Below the pieces are notes generated by a model that was not told the DNA's origin, searched no databases, and saw only the letters and a program-made list of their open reading frames with translations. Shown here one piece after another: positions 58,620 through 64,000 of a stretch of DNA of 64,000 nucleotides. Each line of letters starts with the position of its first letter. The first letter of the stretch is position 1. The DNA lies in assembly GCA_019787685.1 (NCBI GenBank), contig JAHNUO010000005.1, positions 744,001 through 808,000 of the forward strand. The letters are read 5' to 3'. The position numbers were made by a program, and so were the translations under genes. Source of the DNA: Chiua virens (lineage: Eukaryota > Basidiomycota > Agaricomycetes > Boletales > Boletaceae).

Positions 58620-61316
58620 CATGGAGTTTGACAATCACTTGTGGAAGTTACCTTCAGGATTGAACTCGGATGTGGCGCACGGTCCAGTAACACTCTCACC
58701 CTGAAGTAGGCCTTGCAGCACAGCTGGCCATTAGGAAAATAGCTTGAATGTCCTTAATATGTTCTTAGTCAAACTTAATACACTTGTATAAGTTGTAATT
58801 GAGGAGCACTCACTGTAACTAGGTGTAGTAGATAAGATTCAGATATGGGTGTCAGAGAGAGAGAGATCCAAACTCTGGTCTGCGGTCAACACCCCTTCTT
58901 CGGTCTCACACCACTGATCCTCAAATGAAAGTCGTTCATGCCGAAACAGGAACTTGAGGACTTGAAGTCTTTCAAAACTCTCCGGAAAGAATTCGCTTCG
59001 CCTCAGGCCCTCAGTGTCATCTCCTCCCCTGATGAAAAAAAAACACGTTCGCACGGTACAGCAGATGCTTGAGCAGGAAGGACATCCAACGCAATACCGT
59101 GGACGGGTTACTTGACAGTGAAAAAATGTACCTGCCAATATATCAAAATATTGAGGTAATCTCGTTAGCAGTAGTACAAGATGAATTAATGAATACCTGA
59201 TCATCAACTGTCCCTCAACGGATGAGCCATTCATAGAAACCATCCAGCGTAAAAGGCACGACCTCCTTGCATTGCCTTTTTGATGTGCTGTACCATCTTT
59301 CTGATACGATGCCAATCGCTCTCGTGTGGTCTCGATCAACTTCTCCGCAATAATCAGTTACAGCCATATTAACCATATGATGATTTCCAAAGTGTGTTCG
59401 TATTGCGTCAGTTTGAACGTCTACGTTTCGCCAAACTTACGTTTGTCACTATTTCTGATGCCAGTGGTGACATCGATGACACGTAGATGCTGAGCTGAGA
59501 TATGAATGCATCACTCACAAGCAGAAAATGCAAGCCAGGAGAGTTGATTTAGAACGTGTCTTCGAAGTCTCCACGGTTTCAAGAAGGGTTTCGGGGTGAT
59601 CGTCGATCATCGGTTGAGACAGGCACTGTGGCAAACCAAACATCGCTGGCAATTGTGACAGAGTTGCGTGACGTGGTTTCCGACACACCCGGGCCTGGGA
59701 AGCCTGAAGCAATGTGAACCGTAACATGGACAGCAAAAACGTCGCACAACTTGAAGACTTCGGCAGCGCCTATCATCCGTGGTCGCTGGCCTGTGCGAGC
59801 ACAGCCGAAGAGTTTGAATCTGCGGTACCAGTGATTGGTTGGCAGATGCATGGTAGTTTAAATAACGCCACAAGGATTCGAACTGAATGTTCATCCCACC
59901 TTGGGAAAAATGTCGGAGGTCAAGTCGCCATTGTCCTACATGTTTAAAAGCTTCAGATTATATCGACAAGACATTCGTCGCATCAGTCAAACTTCATATA
60001 ATCATTATCAAAGTCGTTATACATACTACTAGTATAGATTGTGTGACGTCGGATGACACTGAAATGACTGTTTAGGGAGTCCTAGTCAACGACTAGTATC
60101 CGAGGTTGTGACCTCACCTCAACGTTCAACCTTAACGAGGTAACCACACCGGGGCGGCAACACACTGCTCTTGGCACGCTTGACAGTACTAGTGCCCAGG
60201 CCTCCGAGGGAGGATATAAGTACCGCTACTCGCAGGAACATACATCATGACGACCAGGCACATTTTCTGCAATTCTCGGTGACTCGGATGTGTTGAAACT
60301 CGACTTTTTCGGCAACTCAGATCAAGCGGGAGCACATACTAGTAATACGTAGGTGATCTGTCAGTGAGTCCCTCCAGGTGGGTGTCATCAAACTTCATAT
60401 CGACCTCTTCTTGGCTTTCCGCCACCATATCTTCAAAGATTGGTTTCACTTTCACCTTTCACGCTTTCACTTTCACACAATTGCCAGTGCTAGCGATAAG
60501 CTGACGGTACTTATTTGCGTAGAGAAAAGTTCGGACCGCAGTGTGTTCTCAACTTCTCACTAACACCGAGTCTCAGGCTGAGGGTGCCAAGGCTCGTAAC
60601 ACAAATTTAGATCGGCGACCGCATGACTGACAGCAGCGATGTTTCAACTTTGTTGATGGCCTTGCCAGGTTATTGATACAGAAACCATCATTCGGATACC
60701 GCAGGAAGGATTACGTTCCAGTTGTAAGTACAGCTAACCAACACTGTCATAATGCTTGTGTTTTTCAGATATCATCGGAAATCTATCCAGCCCGGCCCAC
60801 CCCCAAGTCAGAACGCCAGTCATGTACTGTGATAAAGCAAGATTAACGTGGTAAGACTTTGAGCTTACCATCCATGTTTATTGTCACCGACTGTTTTCGT
60901 GACGCAAACATGATATCTGACTAATTCCAAACTGCAGCATATGTATCGGACCACGCGTGCGATGTATTTTACCTCGAGTGCTGCCGTGCCTCAGGTACCC
61001 CATAACTGGTGTGCAGTGACTCGATATCAATTACTAGTAACCAATGACTCCCCGAGATATAACGGTACTTCGGGAAACTGCGAATAATCAAGTTGCGCAC
61101 GGAGAAAAAGTGTGGCGCTTCGACACCGTACCACTTCGAGCGTCGCCTTACCACTCTCGTTTCGCAGGCAACCGTAGTATCCAATGGCGCCTATGGATGT
61201 GAGCGCAAGCCCCTCTTGGCTCAAACTCGTTCAGGACCTGATATCCTGGTGAGGTATAAATACGGTGCCCTCTTTTTCTTTCTTTCTTCAGTATTCATAA
61301 CCTCTACACCTCCATC
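58620..61316. other. Gene-poor stretch in the peroxygenase region
   Basis: About 2.7 kb. No gene recognised. A TATA-like ggatataagta at 60,212-60,222 is followed by a CT-poor leader and only a 11-codon open frame (ATG about 60,247). A tRNA-like fragment near 59,875 was rejected. Possible worn remnants of a further gene, but no peroxygenase motif was found. Confidence 0.45.
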
Positions 61317-61843
61317 ATGTTCTCCTATTCTCTGGTCACCTTACTTGGGCTTGCGGTTTCTCTGCCCGTTTCCACGTCTCTTGCTGCTTATCTGGACGTT
61401 ACTGCTCCGAAGGTCGACGACCGTTGGTATGCAGGCAAAAAGTACCAAGTTACCTGGTATGACGACATGTTCGTGTATAGTGTTCCTCAATAATATCTTC
61501 TCTACAGGGATACCAGCAACCCCCCTAACCCCGTCAACGCTCCCTACGGCGCGATTTACGTCGTTGACAGTGGTGTCATTCAGTACGGTACGTCTCTTAC
61601 GAGATCCATCTCGCATCAATACTAAACAGGCTTTGTAGATCTTGAGCTGGCTAGCAATGTTAAACTTGCAGATGGCCATGTCTGGGTCGAAGCTCCCAGT
61701 GTCGAGACCAAGCCGTACCAACTTGCTTGTTAGTCGAGCCGTCTCGTGTGGATGTCATTGTTTTAACTGACCTGTTCCCACCAGTGGTCGGCGAATCTAC
61801 CGGGTACAGCCCAGTATTCGCTATCATTGGCATTCCAGAGTAG
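61317..61843 (+). CDS. Small secreted protein with Kre9/Knh1-type domain
   Basis: ATG 61317, MFSYSLVTLLGLAVSLPVST, a signal peptide. The mature part reads AAYLDVTAPKVDDRWYAGKK, YQVTWDTSNPPNPVNAPYGA, IYVVDSGVIQYG, DLELASNVKLADGHVWVEAP and LVGESTGYSPVFAIIGIPE. The pattern 'Yxv.W.Ts..PPN.v....g.I.l...g......LAsnv.l..G.v.v..P.v..g.Yql.LvGdSgn.Sp.F.I' is that of the Kre9/Knh1 N-terminal family of secreted, often GPI-anchored, fungal wall proteins. Here the Ser/Thr stalk and GPI tail are missing, giving only about 125 aa. Three short introns join cleanly. A TATA-like ggtataaatacgg lies about 60 bp upstream (61,252-61,264). It sits between peroxygenase copies C and D. Confidence 0.8.
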
Positions 61844-62239
61844 AGTGAAGCCGCATACTTGGCAAACTTGACTGACAGCAGAATTTTACATGGACTCTGG
61901 CCCTCCTCCCAGTGTTGGTCATGATATGCCCACCGCGAAATATCTTTGTCATATTTATCAACAGTTTGACACGTTGGAATGTATCAAGTGAATATATACA
62001 TGATTCGGCACGCCGTGCAATCCCATTCTGCACATCAGTGCTCCATCTAGTCATTAAGTTCTGTCAAGGAAACATTGAGACTGTGACTTAAGAGTAGTTA
62101 CTAGTATCTTCTCCGCGTTGATCTGAACCGAAGACGAGGCGGCAGTCAAAACCAATCACTAAGCTTGCTTTCAAGTCCCACTATCTACAGAAGGTATATA
62201 CACGGCAAGGCATAATGGTATACTCTCAAACATAGTCCG
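61844..62239. other. Convergent intergenic region
   Basis: About 400 bp between two stops. Nothing recognised. Confidence 0.4.
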
Positions 62240-63761
62240 TCAAATTTCTACAAGTAAGTGTCTCACTGTCCAAATGGATAAAGTTGTTCGCAAGTCGGAT
62301 CTTCTAGCGTCTGATAGAATGTGACCAAATTGGTCCTTGATCGCGGTCTCGAGTTCGGACGTTGGGTTCAAGGGGTATAGCTGAGCAGTCAGGTTCAGTT
62401 GTCTCTGGTACGCATAGCATGTCTTGAAGCGAATCAGAAGGGTCAGCACCAGAAACGACACGACGTAGAGATCGACGTACGCTCCCATTATCATCTGGGT
62501 TCCTAACATAGTTTCCGACACCTTCGTTGTGGCCAGGCAGCACACCGATCAAGTTAAAGATCGTGTCGAACATCACGCTGACTTCGTTAAAGTCGTACGG
62601 CGCTTGACGACGATAGAAGCCGTCGGGGTACTTGTGATCCTGAAAGAAGCTCCGCGCATTCTCCAAAGTGACATTCACTGTCGTGTTTACCGTCTGCTTG
62701 CTCACGAAGAAAGCAAGCGGGAAACTTGCTTCCGCATAGGCGGTTAGGAAGCGAGGCGTATCGAATGAAAAGGTCGGATTGGTTTCCATGGAGTTATTGA
62801 TGCGCTGATACTTTTGTAGGGCGGCAGAGTCAACAGTGATATAGCCATCTCCAACGAGATTAGCAGCATCGACAAGCTTGGAAAAGAATGAGGAACGGAA
62901 GATATACGAGCAGAAGGTTGTGCCTACTTGATCGAACAAGGTTTCATTGAAACTGTACTTGTTTCCGAGATAAAGGTCACCACGCGTGGTGCTAGCATCA
63001 CCTAAATTTCAGAGTCGACAGCAGCAGTAATCAGCGAAATTGCTTCGAAGGTATCATTTATGCTGGAAACATACCTTCGAAATTCCATGAATATTGAGTC
63101 CCGGAGTGAGTTCATCCTCTGCGGTCGTGTTTGCACCGATGCTCATCAAGTTAGTCAGATGGTTCCCGTCAACAACGAACGCCTGATTTATTTTCCAAAT
63201 ATTAACCATCAATTACGAGACCAATGCAACCATCGGATACCATCATACATACCCCATAAGTGAGGAAGGCCGCCAGGCCCCACCCCATGTTGAAACCTGA
63301 TACATCTCAGATAAAAATTCCAGGAGGGTTCTTTCCTGTGATCTACGTACCTTCTTGCACAGCAGTAATGATATGAGCCGGGGTAGCCACACCGTTATGA
63401 GGAAGATACTGGGATAAGAAACACGTCCATGGGTAAGTAACATTAACCGTAAGTCGCATCGACGAAGACTCACCCCATGAGAAGCCAGGGTATTTAAACC
63501 GGGGCAAGGACCACGAATGTCACCCGATTGATCTGGAATATACGGGTGTGCCGCATCATACACCAGCTTTGCAGATGTATCATTGATGGGAGGAGGTAGA
63601 GGTTGTGCACCAGGGGTTTGACTAAATGATCTTTCTACAGCCCGAACCTCCTGTGGAGACAAGCCAGCAAGGGAGCGATATTCCGGGAAGTTCATAAGGT
63701 GCGGGAATCCTAGTGCATAATGGACAAGAGCAACTAGGGTCGCAAGGCTCTGGAGCTTCAT
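62240..63761 (-). CDS. UPO: Unspecific peroxygenase, copy D, frameshifted near the C-terminus
   Basis: ATG 63761, MKLQSLATLVALVHYALGFP signal peptide, HLMNFPEYRSLAGLSPQEVR. Heme Cys in GDIRGPCPGLNTLASHG; EGD magnesium site and TPRFLTAYAEASFPLAFF with the catalytic Arg/Glu pair; SFFQDHKYPDGFYRRQAPYD; GVLPGHNEGVGNYVRNP. The last exon starts TCYAYQRQLNLTAQLYPLNP. Compared base by base with copy C, one extra base lies at about 62,332-62,335, just after AIKDQ. As it stands the frame continues with an unrelated tail to a stop at 62,240. The expected end with the second disulfide cysteine (DPTCEQLYPFGQ) is still readable in the other frame up to 62,263. Either recent damage or a base-calling error in a T run. 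Everything before is intact. Confidence 0.87.
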
Positions 63762-63815
63762 CTGGAATACAGGAATTTAAACGAAGGTGATAGAGAAATG
63801 TTAGCTACCGATGAT

Positions 63816-63830
63816 CTTATATACCCGAGG
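63816..63830 (-). promoter_or_regulatory. TATA element of peroxygenase copy D
   Basis: Minus strand cctcgggtatataaga about 55-70 bp upstream of ATG 63761, matching the element of copy C including neighbouring bases. Confidence 0.7.
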
Positions 63831-64000
63831 AAACAATGAGACGGCCATTGGGGACCGACGATATTTGACATTCCACTTACGGAAGTTACACCGGCAAGAT
63901 CAATAGTTCGGAACCACGATGCGCGGCCAGTAAAATTCTCGTCCTGAAGCAGATCTGGCAGTGCAACTGCGGCAGGACATATGTATGTATTTGCACAACA

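Noticed and set aside
59860..59935. tRNA-like word ggattcgaac on the minus side of 59,875
   Set aside because: No 7-bp acceptor stem, T-stem or anticodon stem can be paired around it.

Overview
The window is nuclear DNA of a filamentous basidiomycete, most likely a mushroom-forming agaricomycete. Genes are dense and split by many short introns of about 50-70 nt, usually GT...AG. Intergenic gaps are mostly a few hundred bases. The gene content fits: unspecific peroxygenases (UPOs), an F-box protein of a mushroom-expanded type, GPI-type and Kre9/Knh1-type secreted proteins, and a LaeA-like methyltransferase. Start and end coordinates are of the coding part. Exons were joined by hand from conserved protein segments and splice sites, so single exon borders may be off.

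0-12 kb holds housekeeping genes: the C-terminus of a probable Sgd1/NOM1 protein, EFM4 (eEF1A methyltransferase), PAM18 (mitochondrial import), a UPF1-like SF1 helicase (copy 1), an F-box protein, VPS16 (HOPS/CORVET) with several apparent one-base frame breaks, a family-16 methyltransferase, and an unidentified helical protein. 12-15.6 kb has a decayed helicase 3' end and a second intact helicase (copy 2). The last 2 kb of copy 2 is almost free of CpG, which is the most unusual feature of the window. 16.7-25 kb: a Ser/Pro-rich basidiomycete protein, two small membrane-type proteins, a TPR protein, a citrate synthase ending in a peroxisomal targeting signal, and a GPI-type secreted protein. 25.1-28.5 kb has no gene I recognise.

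28-46 kb is again housekeeping: PCC1 (KEOPS), an EBP1/PA2G4-like protein, a methyltransferase, NDUFB8 (complex I), RAD2/XPG, a large PH-domain CAF120/Skg3-like protein, COX11, and the J-protein DNAJC8/SPF31. 47-64 kb is an accessory region with four copies of a secreted heme-thiolate UPO gene: A (+, intact), B (+, decayed), C (-, intact) and D (-, frameshifted near its end). Between B and C lie a carnitine acetyltransferase and RMI1, with start codons only 31 bp apart. A Kre9/Knh1-type secreted protein lies between C and D.

Functional links: citrate synthase with a PTS1 and carnitine acetyltransferase both serve acetyl-unit handling outside the mitochondrion. PAM18, NDUFB8 and COX11 are mitochondrial. 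RAD2 and RMI1 act in DNA repair. The UPO group is a secreted oxidative module expanding by local duplication.
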